Origin: Rhizopus arrhizus
Lineage: Eukaryota; Mucoromycota; Mucoromycetes; Mucorales; Rhizopodaceae
DNA: 64,000 nucleotides
Reading direction: 5' to 3'
Assembly: GCA_024220505.1 (NCBI GenBank)
Contig: JAKZZE010000001.1
Coordinates: forward strand, 434,001-498,000
A program made the translations under genes and the position numbers. Positions 1 to 11,696 of this stretch are shown here, piece after piece. Numbering within the stretch: position 1 is the first letter of the stretch; each line of letters begins with the position of its first letter. Below the pieces are notes generated by a model. That model had not been told where the DNA came from. It did no database searches and saw only the letters and a program-made list of their open reading frames with translations.

Positions 1-1
1 G

Positions 2-1075
2 CAGCACAATGGAGCATTCTCTTTTATTGGTGAAACAAGCATGCTCAAGAACAGCTTTCTTCACCCATCAGTTTGTCAACCTACAGAGAACCATCAGGCC
101 TGTGGCAGAATGTGGGGTTTCCCTCAACGAATGTTTCCGAGCCAACAAGACATGTATGATGAAAGCTATCACCAAGGCATAGTGAATCAGCGAGTAGGTC
201 AACACTATTATTATTTACTACATCAGGCACAGCAGCACCATCAACAACAGCATCATCTCCAATCACATCAAAATGTGATACAACAGCATCAACGACAACA
301 GTATCTGCATGAATTACAACAAAGCATGATACAACCCACTGGGGATTTATATCCAGACCAAGTTCCTCAAATTCAAAATGAGCAAGAGCAACCGCACATG
401 AACGGGACTTTGGTAGATCAGTTGGAAAGGATAACGATTTCGAATGAATTAGTAGAGCATTCTAAAGAAATCCAAAGCTTTACAGAACAGGGTGAAATCG
501 AGAAAAGCGTCAAGAATAAAGGATCAGAGGAACATTTGTCTAATAAGGTTGGGTTAAAAAGATGACAAACGTACATCTTGCCAGAAGCTAACTTTATATT
601 ATCTCCAAAGAACAACGAGAAACAAATGCCTCCTGTTCTAAACCAACTGACCGAAATAGCTTCAGATGGATACATAAACGTAGAGAAAATATCTGTTTCA
701 GTAACAGACAAGGCGTATCCTAGCAAAGAATTTTTAAATTGGTGCAGATCTTCACTTCGCGGTTTAAATAAGGGAGTTGAACGTAAGTTGTTTTTAATCT
801 CCATGGTTACTATCATTAAAATTTTGCAAGATGAGGCAATATTAGGCATGTTGCTCGAATTTCCAGTATGTGATGACAGTTATTTGGGTATAATTCAAGA
901 CATTGTTTATGTCAACTCTACATCTATGGATGGACGTCGTTTTGCGCGAGACTTTATCACACACAGAATAGCAGATCAACGAGGAGAATTCAACATGCAC
1001 GTACCATCGCCTGCTGCTTCAGAAGATTTTAAAGTTGTCAGTTCAAAAAAGAGCTTAAAGAAAAACAAGAATTAG
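2..1075 (+). CDS. GYF-domain protein of the Smy2/GIGYF type, 3' part
   Basis: The gene is open at the left edge, so the GYF domain itself is outside the window. The visible part first encodes a Gln/His-rich low-complexity stretch (about 190-340), then a conserved C-terminal block containing FLNWCRSSLRGLNKGV and NSTSMDGRRFARDF, which in Smy2/PERQ/GIGYF proteins marks the C-terminal region. A stop codon at 563-565 interrupts the frame. An intron at 492-584 (GTGAAATC to CTTGCCAG, with a CTAAT branch-like site near 540) would remove it and keep the frame; this is inferred. Family members bind proline-rich partners and act in mRNA repression and vesicle traffic. The gene ends 15 bp before the convergent lectin gene. 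Assignment is fairly sure; splicing is less so. Confidence 0.68.
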
Positions 1076-1090
1076 AATAAAAACAGTTTA

Positions 1091-1813
1091 TTACAAAGCA
1101 TAGCTTGCAGAGCTGAATGCATATTCATCGTTACTTTCGTCTTGTTGTGAGTGTATTGAAGGATTGATCATACTAGAATTGGATGAAGGTATTTCATATG
1201 GCACTAAATCCCATAATTGATTCAAATTATCTGAATACTTGCGATCATAAAGTAAAACCACTGTACCTGGTTTAGTCCAGTTGCCCTAACAAAAAAAAAA
1301 GCAATTCGCGAAAATGTTATTTTTTTTTTCATGCAAAATAGCTTGTATTTACCCTGATGTCAAGTACAAGGTTAGGATTGACTTGAGGATAAATGAAGCC
1401 ATCTTCTCGATAATACCATCGTTGATTATGAGCGTCTTCAATCATTTTTCTTCTGTACTGAATTATTTGTTTATCACTTTCCAAGATTCCTCCTTGCACA
1501 TCCAACACTGTAAAACTTGAGTCATCATTCAACACTTTCAATTATTTTGGTTACCCATTCCCGAGTTTTTATTGATAATGTATCCGTGATCATGCATCCA
1601 TAGCTGATCGTCGTTATCCTTTGTCTTTTTCGGTGAAACTACTATTTTTGCCGCTGCCTATGAAAGTCGTATCAAAATTCTACTCAAACAAAAAAATCTT
1701 TCGTTTTTTTTTTAGTTTTTACCAACCTTCAAAGAGTCTTGAGTCACGTCCAAAACCATTTTATGTGGACATTTCGATTGGATATAAAACCATCCTGAAG
1801 GGAAATTACTCAT
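1091..1813 (-). CDS. Ricin-B-type (beta-trefoil) lectin domain protein, 4 exons
   Basis: Exons on the minus strand are about 1727-1813, 1555-1657, 1353-1507 and 1091-1285. Together they give 540 nt, a 179-residue protein with no signal peptide visible. It is almost wholly a beta-trefoil: three repeats ending in QxW-type motifs (DDQLW, HNQRW, NQLWD), each preceded by an LDV/LDI strand, followed by a Ser/Asn-rich tail. These repeats are the carbohydrate-binding signature of ricin-B lectins. No ribosome-inactivating A-chain domain is visible. Small proteins of this family are numerous in Mucorales, and one Rhizopus member (mucoricin) has been described as a toxin; whether this gene is its orthologue cannot be told here. 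Introns are 47-69 nt and GT-AG. Convergent with the GYF gene. Confidence 0.8.
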
Positions 1814-2779
1814 TTCGTTAAATGAAGAGAGATTAAAAAGAAAAGAAAAAAAAAAAAGTTTAAAAATAAAGCAAGTTTAAAAAAAATTGAATTAAAGCTA
1901 TTCCGAATTAGCGGTTGTAGGTATATGATTACATCATAAACAAAAAAAAAGACTCTCTTTATTACCATCAAATATCGTATTTTCAATATGCACATCCGTT
2001 TTTGGGACTACATGGTTTACTGTTACACGTATATGCACATTTATAAGACATTAGTCACAAACAGTAGAATTAGAGCTGCAGTGATTTCGTATTCAGAACA
2101 TTTTATAAATCAGTTTGTTCCTATCGATTGCTTCTTGGGTTTATCATTATTTGTTTCGTTCTTGGCCCTTTTTCCTCTTTTAATCTTCAATCAAGAAAAA
2201 GGTCCACTTTTTATCTGGGTGTTCTGAAAAGACAGTGACCAGTATTCAGGAACAAGAGTTTTTCGCGTAATAGGATTTTTTTTTTTTTTTGTAATAATTA
2301 AATATTATTTGCATATGGTTCTATTTGTTATCAAATCATTTATTCGGAAATTGTATATATTATTTATTTTTACAAGGTTCAACATTTTTAATTCATTTTT
2401 AATAAAAGTTATTCACTGGATAAAAACCGGCAGAGAAGTGTTTCCGACTATTGATTGGCAGGAGACTGCACTTGATAAAAAGTAATTTTTGATCTACTAT
2501 AAAGAGAAGAGTATGTACTGGGTATCTTTATTGAGTTCCAGTTCATGAACTTCAAGCTTAAAATCAGCATCTATCTATTAGCTATCATCAATAAAGACAA
2601 GTATGATTTAAGAACTTAAGGTGTAATCAAGATTACATATTAATCCATGTCAAAAATCATCATCGAAAATGCGGTATTTAAATAAAATATTCTTTATTTG
2701 GCATATTGTTTTGATTATGTTTCTTTGAAAATAAGCAAAACATAAAAAGTTCACCTTTTTCTTTTACTTTTATTAAAAG
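1814..2779. other. Intergenic region between divergent lectin and LIM genes
   Basis: About 970 bp, AT-rich, shared by two divergently transcribed genes and so presumably holding both promoters. It has a T12 run near 2278-2290 and several shorter A/T runs. An ORF at 1988-2227 shows no family resemblance and I do not count it as a gene. Confidence 0.5.
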
Positions 2780-4341
2780 ATGATTTATGACAGCTTGAAT
2801 TCCAATTCGACACTTAGAGGACCAAGGCCATTCCAACAAGCAAGAAAATATATACCCACATGGCCTTCCCACCTTAAACGATCATCTAAACCTTTAACTT
2901 TAGAAGAGAAGACAGAAACCAAGTCTGAAAGCTACTTTTATCCTCCTCCAAGAAAAATGGTTGAAAGAAGGTCTTCAAAAACTGAATTTGATGTAAATGA
3001 TATACCAATAACTGCTGTAAGTGATGATGATGACGAAGATGAAGAGAACATAGAGGAAGAGATTGAATTATGTCTAGAGGATCTAAGTAGCTCTCATCGT
3101 GAAGCAGAACTATCAAAGATTACAGCACAAGTAGACGATAGTACAGATAGTGAGGATGAGAAATCTTTCAATGGCATAGGTCATGATAAAGCAAATCCAC
3201 CGCCAGTTCCGCAAATATCAGCTCCAGGATACGATGATGACGAAGAAGAGAGTTGTCCGCCGTCGATTCGAAATATCCAAAAAAGTAAACCTCAATTACC
3301 TCCTATACCACAAATATCAGCACCTGAATATGATGATGATATCCCATCTATTCCCCAAATTTTTGCTCCTGGTTTTGATGACGAACATGATGAGAATAAT
3401 GACAAACAGACAAAAGGACCCAAAGAATCCGTTTATGACACGCTCTTTTTCACTATTCGATGTGGTGGATGTCACAAGCCGTTAAGTGGCCAAGCGATTA
3501 CAACATCAGCCAATCAGTGGCACACACGATGCTTTCGATGCCAAACTTGTAAACAACCACTGGAACATATCGCCTTTTATGAAAAGGACGGGCTGCCTTA
3601 CTGTGCCCTTGATTATCACGAATTATTCAGTCCTCGTTGCGACTATTGCAAGACACCGATTGAGGAGCACTCTATCTCGGCATTAGGCAAGACATACCAT
3701 CCAGGTCACTTCTTTTGTCGAGAATGTGGTAAACCATTTGATGAGAACTCGGATTTTCTAGAGCACAATGGGCATGCATACTGTGAGAGAGATTATTATA
3801 AGCAATTTGGTAAAAAATGCAAAGGATGCGAAGAGACCATCACGGGTGAGTTCTTGATGGCCTTGGGGGCTGAATGGCACAAGGAATGCTTTGTATGTGC
3901 AGAGTGTGGTGCAGCCTTCACCTCTTCTACCTTCTTAATCAAGCAGGGCAAGCCCTATTGTGATTCGCATTATCATCCTTCGCCAGAAAAACATCAGCCA
4001 CAAAAAAGGAAGCAAATGCCGTCTTTACCAGACTTGTTTTCAAAAATCAATTTAGTAAATGAGAAGGATGAAGCATCCAAGATATGTCACAACTGTCATG
4101 AGCCTATCATTGGTAGATGTTCCAGCGCATTTGGGAAAGACTACCATCCGCTTCATTTCCAATGTTCCGAATGTCATAAGCTACTTTCAGTTAGGGTAAC
4201 AGGTAAAAAAAAAAAAAAAGACACAACTGTCTGTACATAAACACATTATAACAATTTATACATGTAGGTCTTTATCAAGAAAAAGGATTAGGTGAATTAA
4301 TTTGTAAAAGTTGTGTACGCAAAAATAAAGCAACAAAATAG
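2780..4341 (+). CDS. Paxillin-like protein with four LIM domains
   Basis: Two exons (2780-4202 and 4268-4341; intron 4203-4267 begins GTAAAA and carries a long poly-A) give 498 residues. The N-terminal 220 residues are disordered and acidic, with three repeats of the kind PQISAPGYDDDE. Four LIM domains follow, starting near residues 228 (CGGCHK), 286 (CDYCK), 347 (CKGCEE) and 436 (CHNCHE). The last is completed only by the second exon (LICKSCVRKNKATK). LIM domains bind two zincs each and mediate protein contacts. Fungal relatives (Pxl1-type) act at the actin ring and polarity sites downstream of Rho GTPases. The 3' end lies 42 bp from the convergent acyl-CoA synthetase gene. Confidence 0.85.
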
Positions 4342-4383
4342 TATAGTATATAAATAAATGGAGGAAGGTTGTTTATTAGAAAT

Positions 4384-6550
4384 CTAAAGTCTAGCCCTTT
4401 CAGGTTTGGTTTGGCTATTTATACGTTCATAAAGTTCAGCAATTTGAGCTTCATAATACTTTTTAGCTTGTGGACGTTTAACCTTAAATGTAGGAGTCAA
4501 CAAGTCATTTTCAATAGAGAAGGGTTCGGATGATAGGTAGATAGCCTTTGCAAACTCAAATCCACGTAATTCGCTCTTTTTACCAGTGTGATCCATTTGA
4601 GCAAGCACCATTGCATTGACTTCGGGTGACTTGCACAATTCGGGATAACTCAGCTTTTTAGCATGCAACTTGGGTAACTTGCTTGCAATAAGCACATTGA
4701 GGGCCTCAGGATCAGGAACGACAATAGCCACCAGAGCGCTTTCAAGTGAGTCACCGTGCAAGTATATTTGACCGATAACGGGGTCCTTTGCGTAGACATT
4801 TTCAATCTTTTCAGGAGCAACATATTCACCTTGAGCCAGCTTGAAGATGTTCTTTTTACGATCAATGATAACAAGTGCACCTCTTTCGTTAAGGGTACCA
4901 ATGTCACCTGTATGGAACCAACCTTCATCGTCGATGGCTTCTCTTGTCTTTTCTTCGTCCTTGTAGTATCCCTTGAAAACGTTGGGACCACGAACACAGA
5001 TTTCACCACGTGGATAAGGGTCTGTAGAAAGATAATTCATCTCAGGTACATCCACCAACATGACTTCATTACATGTGAATGGGGCACCAATATGGCCGGC
5101 CTTATTTTCACCAACATAATTGATGGCAGTAGTAGCACACGTTTCAGTAGCTCCGTAACCTTCAAGGATATCACAGCAAAAGGAAACACGAAGGAATTGC
5201 ATAACATCCTTACCAATAGGAGCAGAACCAGTGACCATCAAACGTACTTTGCCTCCCAAAACTTGCTTGATTTTATTAAAGATCAAGCGATCATAAAAAG
5301 CATGAGTGAAACCTTTGCCAGCTTCAAGGTTGGCAATCTTTGTGGCCACTGCACGACGTGCTAAGGCACCAGTCGTACCAGGAGCTTGAACGGTGGAAGC
5401 GACGAGTTTACCGTAGATTTTGTTAAACAATCGAGGAACGCTAGGGAATACGGTAGGTTTCAAGACTTGAACATCATCCATCAAAGTATTCATGTCACCA
5501 CTAAAAAAACCCACACGACCACCTACGGCCAAGATCAAACTATCTGTAATACGACCAAAGATGTGGGCAAGAGGCAAATAAGAAATACCAACATCGTCGA
5601 CTGTACCGCTCACATTTTTAACACCAGCAGAGATAGCAGAAATAAAATTACCGTGGGTCAACATGGCACCCTAAATAAGAGACGGTTAAGATGAATTACA
5701 TATAAGATTAGATAAATTTCATACCTTGGGCATGCCTGTTGTACCGCTCGTGTACATGATGCAAGCCAAGTCGTCTGATGTAGGGTAATTGTGAGAGCGT
5801 CTGTTCTTTTTACCCATTAACTCAATAGCACTAAAATCGACTAAATTGACACCCTTTTCAGCAGCCCAAGCCTTGATAATATCGCCCTTTGAAGCTACAC
5901 CAGGCCTTGAGACTTCATCAATGGTATCCATGGAAATGATTGTCTTTAAATTGGGAATCTTTTGTTTAATCTTCAAGAGATCAGCAATATGATCTCCAGA
6001 GCAAATTACTGTCTCAATCTCTGCATGATTAATGACATATTCGACTGTATCGGGGCCAAGTGTATCGTAGAGTGCAACTGAATAGAGTGAGTAGGCAGCA
6101 ATAGCTAAATCAGCAATAGTCCATTCGGGACGATTAACAGCCCAAATACCAATAGGAATTTGCCTAGTACGAGTTTCTCCCATGGTGTGATTCAAATAAT
6201 TCAATAATCCAGAACCAAAGTTAGTAAGACGATGATTGACTTGACGATATGTTTGCCAAATATAAGGACCACGTTCACCAGTTTCAAGATTCTTTATGGA
6301 TCGGATACCAAAACAAGGACGATCTTTGGAAATCTTCAAGCCTAGTAATTAAATAAGATGAGTGGAAGATCATAATCAATCACTGATCCTTTCTGTTACC
6401 ATAGTTAAAGCATTCAATAGTAGTGTTTACTTTGGGTGAAAATGATTTTTCAACCACTGGATGTTCAGCGTTACGATAAATAGCTGTTTGACCAGGCTTT
6501 CTACTGTTGGGAACTTCATAAGTTTGTTTATCTAAGCTGAATTTAGTCAT
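4384..6550 (-). CDS. Long-chain fatty acid-CoA ligase (Faa1/Faa4-like)
   Basis: Three exons (6400-6550, 5725-6341, 4384-5670) sum to 2055 nt, 684 residues, normal for the family. The AMP-binding signature YTSGTTGMPKG is split by the second intron near residue 256. Other adenylation motifs are GYGATETC, GWFHTGDIG (about 505) and DRKKNIFKLAQGEYVAPEKI. The enzyme activates long-chain fatty acids with ATP and CoA for lipid synthesis, beta-oxidation or import, and is usually on ER, lipid droplets or plasma membrane. The start at 6550 is the only upstream ATG that splices in frame, and a pyrimidine-rich strand precedes it. No sign of damage. Confidence 0.93.
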
Positions 6551-7520
6551 TTTTTATTAAGAAAGAAAAAAAAGAAGGAAAAAAGAAGGGAAGACAAAAG
6601 TAAGATTTATAGGGTGTGTAACGAATATAAAGGATAAGTCAGCAGAAAATGAATTATAGGCACTTGGTTTGAAAATTTTACACATAGCAATGGTGATGTC
6701 ACATGAAATTGAAACTGTCAAATGGAGACAACAAATAAGTAAAGAATATGCATAGGTTTGAATGCGTCTGTCATTTTAATTTTTTTTATGTAAAAAATAT
6801 TAATAAATGAAAGAGAGTCCATGCATGTATTATTTTTTGTATTTGTCTGTGTGATTATAGTTGTGTGGGTAAATGGTTTTTACTTATGAAGACGGAATAA
6901 CAAAATTCAATTTAATGACTAATGCCAAACCGCACAATGCTCACTAAGTACAAACTGACGCTTTTTTCTTGAAATATCTCACATTTTTTTAATGCAATTT
7001 TTTTAATATCCATTGACGAGTTTATAATTTGTTTGGACTGATTTACAAGGTTTATTGGCTCTTTATTTATTAGTGGTAATCGCTGTATTTTACAAATTTT
7101 TGGGAAAATAAAAAATAATTTACAAGTGTTAAAACAGTTTGAAAAGTGATGAAGCAACTTAGAAACGAAGTAGTAAAATTTTGATAATAGTTGATAGGAG
7201 AAAGTTGAGGTAGTTTGAGATAGAGCAAGCAATGAAAGTAAAAGAGATATATCAAAAAGGTGTAAATACATAAAATGAAGGTTAATAAAAGATCATCACA
7301 AAAAGCATTATATGCAGCTTACCCGCTAGGTAAGGGATAAGAACCTGCTATGCATTTCCTATACAACTCTCAAAAGAAGCGGAATTCATGTATTCAGGAG
7401 ATCTTTCACTATTATGTTGTGACGAGTATGTAAAACTACAGTGTATATTTTTGGCAGTCATCTCATCATAGGTCCATACAGTACTATAATCACACCAAAT
7501 TAATTTTCGCACAAAAAAAT
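6551..7520. other. Intergenic, no gene recognised
   Basis: AT-rich sequence upstream of the acyl-CoA synthetase. It contains C/T-rich tracts on the minus strand next to the start codon. ORFs on the minus strand at 6912-7271 are low-complexity Leu/Phe-rich translations without recognisable motifs. Confidence 0.4.
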
Positions 7521-7526
7521 CTATTG

Positions 7527-7564
7527 AGGATAACTTTATGCTCATAAAAAAATAAAGTTATCCT
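7527..7564. repeat. Perfect 13-bp inverted repeat (hairpin)
   Basis: AGGATAACTTTAT at 7527-7539 is mirrored by ATAAAGTTATCCT at 7552-7564 with a 12-nt loop. It lies 170 bp upstream of the Tc1-like transposase remnant. It could be a transposon end or a solo hairpin; no second copy was seen in the window. Confidence 0.7.
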
Positions 7565-7718
7565 TTTCTCATCCATCAACTCATTAAAAAAAAAACATGT
7601 TGGCTCAAATCTACATAGACTACACATGACCTTTAATTATATCTGAAGATGAAACAAAAGTAAGTAAAGCATGAGGGGTTTTTTATCTTCTTAGAACATG
7701 TTACACAATTGGATATAA

Positions 7719-8653
7719 AAACCAAGAGATAACTATGGCAGCCCTTTACCTCACAAGCAAACAGGTCGTCCATTGAAAATAAACGAAAGAACTGGAAGGC
7801 ACTTGAAGAGGATAATTAGAGAGGATCCTTTTGCCTCTTACAAAGAAATAAATATGGAATTAGCAAAGCTAGATGTTTTTATTTGTATAGAAACTCTTCA
7901 ATCGTATGTCGATCAACTGGACTTCAAATCGTACAGAGCAGCTCACAAGCCTAGGTGGACTGCAAGACACCGCAAAATTAAGCTACAATGGGCGAAGGAG
8001 CACATCAATTGGACCAAAGGCCAATGGAGAAACGTTGTTTGGTCTGATAAATCGCACTTTTGTGTGGAAGGCAGGAAACGCGGTAAAAGAGTGCTTAGGA
8101 AGGAAGGAGAGCGTTATGATGAAAGAAGTATAGTATCTACAGTCAAGTGGAGTGGTAGTAATGCTATGGTTTGGAAATGTTTTTGGGAAGGAAGTTTTGA
8201 ACGTTTAGAAATTATTGACACCGATTCTGTAGACCAAGAAATATACATCAATATTTTGGCCAACAGGTTCCATCCTTGGTTTACAAATATCACAATGCAT
8301 CAGGAGAGGGATTTTATCTTCCAAGAGGATGAAGATTCCTGTCATACAGCTGGATATGCTCGATGATGGAAGGAAACCTACAAATTAGGGGCTTTGAGTA
8401 CTGGCCTGCTCAAAGCCCTGATTTGAACTCCATTGAGCATGTTTGGAATGCTCATGAAAGGCAAATTGAAAGAAAAAGATTGTCCGTCAAAAACTTGGAG
8501 CAATGGAAGATGGCTATTCAAGAAGAGTGGGCAAGACTGGATGATGAGTTTGCCGACCGGTTAGTTCGAAATATGAAGAAGCGATGTGAAACAGTTTCTA
8601 AAGCTAGAGGCAATGTAACAGAACATCTAAAAAAATTCTATATATATTCTTAA
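7719..8653 (+). pseudogene. Tc1/mariner transposase, broken by stop and frameshift
   Basis: The reading frame from 7719 encodes a Tc1-type helix-turn-helix region (TGRPLKINERTGRHLKRII) and then the catalytic core: VVWSDKSHF supplies the first Asp, FQEDEDSCHTAGYAR corresponds to the second-Asp block, and PDLNSIEHVW supplies the last Glu (DDE, 34 spacing type). A TGA at 8364-8366 interrupts the frame, and about 15 nt later the homologous reading moves from frame WKETYK to frame GFEYWPAQSPDLN, so there is also a frameshift near 8380. The first N-terminal helix-turn-helix is missing. Clear terminal inverted repeats were not found. This is a dead copy of a DNA transposon. Confidence 0.85.
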
Positions 8654-8975
8654 AGCAACACCTGAACCTTTCTTTTCTCAAAACTTGAAAACTTAAGCTT
8701 AGATTCATAGATATGAATTAGTCTTGAACTTACATGCCATATTTTTTGTCCCAAAATTTATTTGATGTAATTGTACATAACAAAGCGGTATGCTTTATCA
8801 AAATTCATATATTAGGTAACAATGCTTTTAAACTTTCTACTGAACTATTATTTATAGCTCTGAATATCATTCTTCCATAATTAAAAAACTCAAGGAAATA
8901 CATATTCTCCCGGACTCAACAAAGCACGTCAAGCTTGATTTTATGTATTCCCACATGGATAGTAAAATTAGCGAT

Positions 8976-8978
<3 letters not shown>

Positions 8979-9009
<31 letters not shown>
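8979..9009 (+). repeat. Poly-T tract (about 30 nt)
   Basis: An uninterrupted T run of about 30 nt that lies roughly 70 bp upstream of the possible start codon at 9077. It may be part of a promoter like those of other genes here, or the A-tail of a retroposed sequence in reverse. Confidence 0.8.
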
Positions 9010-9011
<2 letters not shown>

Positions 9012-9076
9012 GAAGACAAAAGTATTGAGAGAGAAGCAATCAAGGACAGAAAGAAGGCAAATTATTTAAGGAAAAA

Positions 9077-9685
9077 ATGCTTACAATACTGGAATACATT
9101 GCTTCCATACGAGGCAGGTATCCAGCACCTCACCTCTATATCTTGTCAGTTCAACAGACTAAAGCTGCAAAGGCAATAAAAATCATTAATGGGATTACTG
9201 TGCATGTTCTCTTGAAGGAGGTCCGAATACCTAACGATGCTCGTGATGGATCATGTATTGCCGAATATCTGACCACGATAATCTCGCTTGCAGTAGGTTC
9301 TCATGATGTAATTTGACATATGTAATCTAACTCATATTTCTCAATCTAACAGAGAATAGTAACAGAAAACTATGAAAAACTTAAAATCATGACTAATGCT
9401 GCAAAAGAAGATAATCTAGTCTTTACGAAATCCATGCCTGACAACTCTTTCAGAGATAATTCCCCTACATCATCACAAGACTCAACTTCGTCAGATGAAT
9501 CTCAAGACCTTGAGGATATAGAGCGCGAAATCCGTATTATGAAAAATATTGAAGCAGCCCTGCGTGAATTTCAGGATCACTCACAGAAGAAGTGCTTTGA
9601 CTGTACTTGGGACGAGGTCATCAATCTCGATGACGAAGCTACCTCGGCTTTTTTTTTTTTTATTATTTCGCTATGCTATGAATAA
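9077..9685 (+). CDS. Possible two-exon hypothetical protein
   Basis: The ATG at 9077 opens a frame to about 9291. A candidate intron at 9292-9352 (GTAGGTTC to TCTAACAG, with a CTAAC branch site near the end) joins it in frame to 9353-9685, giving about 180 residues. The second half is acidic and helical (SSDESQDLEDIEREI, NIEAALREFQDHSQKK), which looks like real coding sequence. The end runs through a T12 stretch, so the true C-terminus may differ. I do not recognise the family. It sits between transposon remnants and could be TE-derived. Confidence 0.4.
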
Positions 9686-11690
9686 AATCTTTCTTGTAAA
9701 ATCAGATCATTATCATATAAATTTAAGATATATCAAGTAACATTTAATATGTATAGTTTTCTCAATAACTGTGCAAGTCTCGACTGAGAAGAAAAAGGAC
9801 AAAGATGAAAAAAGCAACAAATAACTTAATCCCAACTTTGTTTAAAAAGACTGACAATAACCGAAAAAAGCTAGGAAGTCAGGAAGAAAGAAAATGTTTG
9901 GTAGGGCTATCATAAAGCTTAGGCGCTGAGTCATCGACGTTTATCAATTCGAGGGGGCAATTCCAAGAATACAAAAAGAGAAAATACAGTGGATGAACAC
10001 AAAATGATGTATTTAAGGTAGGAAGCAAAAATGAAAAAGGGATGAAAGAGGCAATATTATATCGGGCACAAGAGATAACGTAAAAATGAATCAGACTTGA
10101 TCTAAGTAAGCAAAAATAGAACCAGGATCCTCTTTACTATTAAAATATGCCGTATTTATATGATTATGGGATTGTCGGAGACAATGCCAGCTGTTATTGA
10201 TTTACAACCTAATATATAAAACCTTTACAAACCATACACGTTGCATAACAGTTCTTATCGTATTGGTTTGCTTCTTTCCCTTTATCATCAAAGATTTTTC
10301 CTCTTTCATTTTCGTGGTGAAGAGCCATGTCAGTGCACACTGCTTTGCTAAATTTGAAGTTGAAGGAAAAGCAAAAAAGTATTTCGACCCTGACCAACTC
10401 AACTTCAAGCAAGCGACCAATTGATTTTCAAATAGCCAGCTAATCTATCTCAAAAAGCTAACCAAACTGGCTTCAAAAATCCGACCGACCAAGTTCAAAA
10501 ATTTGATCGATTTTTTTTTGGCAAAGTGACCAATTGAGAGGGGAAATGCTGTCAATCTAAATCATTCCAAAAGAGGTAAAGGTATTTCACAAAACTTTTT
10601 TTGATATCTTTTTAAATAGAGATGAGAGGCAAATAAGTGCAAAAAGACATTAGCAAATAAATAGATCTTGCTAAATAGACGACCAAACAAAGCTATAAAC
10701 AGATCAGTAGATAGTATCATTAGGTTTTTCCATATTTACAATATAAGGGCGTGCCTCTATGCTTTATATTTCCAAGAGAGTTTAAAATATATTTATGGAC
10801 AATAGGTTTAATAAGACAAAAACATAGAATTGATTGGGAGAATACTAATACATCATTTGAAATCCATTAGAATCTTTATCGATTCAAACAAGAATTGTCA
10901 TCTATACTATATGATCTTGCTTTACAAATAGAAAAGAGATCATGGCTAACTATTTGCCCCTTTCTTAATTAATCACCAGAATTTATTTCCTTAAAGCTCT
11001 TTATGTTTATTGATTGATTACAACTAACTGTAGATGATATAGTTTCGGTACTAACCCTACCAGACTTAATACACTTTATTCCAAAATTATTGGTATACTT
11101 TTGAGAAAAAAATTTGAGCAAAAGTAGAAGAAAAATTGGTGCAAAAGATAGAATAAGAATAATAGCAATAATGAGTATATATAATAAAAGAAAAAAAATC
11201 AGTAAGTAGTTTCTGTTCCAATGTTCATAGGATTGATACTAACAATGTTTTTTTGGGTTATAACGTCATTTTGATTAATAGTATCAGCAGTAACACTATG
11301 AGTAGAAAAGCAAAAGTTAGATATTGAAAGGACTCAACAGAAACACATGTTAATAGATTGTCAAAATATAAAATATCTAAACAAACATTAAGTCATCAAC
11401 CCCAATCCAAAATCCAAATAATAAAAAACCACGATTTTTCTGCATCAAGACAAAGAAATGAATATGTAACTTCTCAAACTAGAAATAATAAATATGTACA
11501 AAGAATAATTACCTTTCTTCTATTAAAAAGATCTTGTTACTTGTAACTTATTTTGGTTACCAATTCTCTTAAAGGATTACAATAACATTACTTGTTCTTT
11601 GTTATGGAATATATTTAAACAAAGCTAATGGCTAAACATAATTATGAATGTATCAATAAATGAATAGAAAGAAATGAATATGAGGCGCTT
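9686..11690. other. AT-rich gene-poor region with transposon-like repeats
   Basis: No convincing gene. ORFs near 10197-10424 overlap on both strands and lack motifs. The notable content is a cluster of GACCAA-type repeats at 10390-10545, listed separately. From 10560 to 11690 the sequence is A/T-rich with no structure I can name. Confidence 0.45.
10390..10545 (+). repeat. Cluster of five GACCAAnTT-like repeats
   Basis: Related motifs start near 10392 (GACCAACTC), 10415 (GACCAATTG), 10460 (AACCAAACTGGCTTC), 10487 (GACCAAGTTC) and 10527 (GACCAATTGAG). Similar motifs (GACCAAACTGGCTTTC and neighbours) occur at 61440-61500 next to the decayed DDE transposase. They are probably subterminal repeats of one transposon family. 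Confidence 0.5.
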
Positions 11691-11696
11691 TGTAGC

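Noticed and set aside
563..565. In-frame TGA in the GYF gene as a pseudogene mutation
   Set aside because: A GT-AG intron at 492-584 removes it in frame, and the C-terminal domain downstream is intact.
1988..2227. 79-codon ORF between lectin and LIM genes
   Set aside because: No motif, aromatic-rich translation of AT-rich DNA, lies in a divergent promoter region.
6912..7271. 119-codon minus-strand ORF
   Set aside because: Low-complexity Leu/Phe/Ser translation without homology or splice context.
10197..10424. Overlapping ORFs on both strands
   Set aside because: Three competing frames over the same DNA, none with a motif; the area is better explained by transposon-end repeats.
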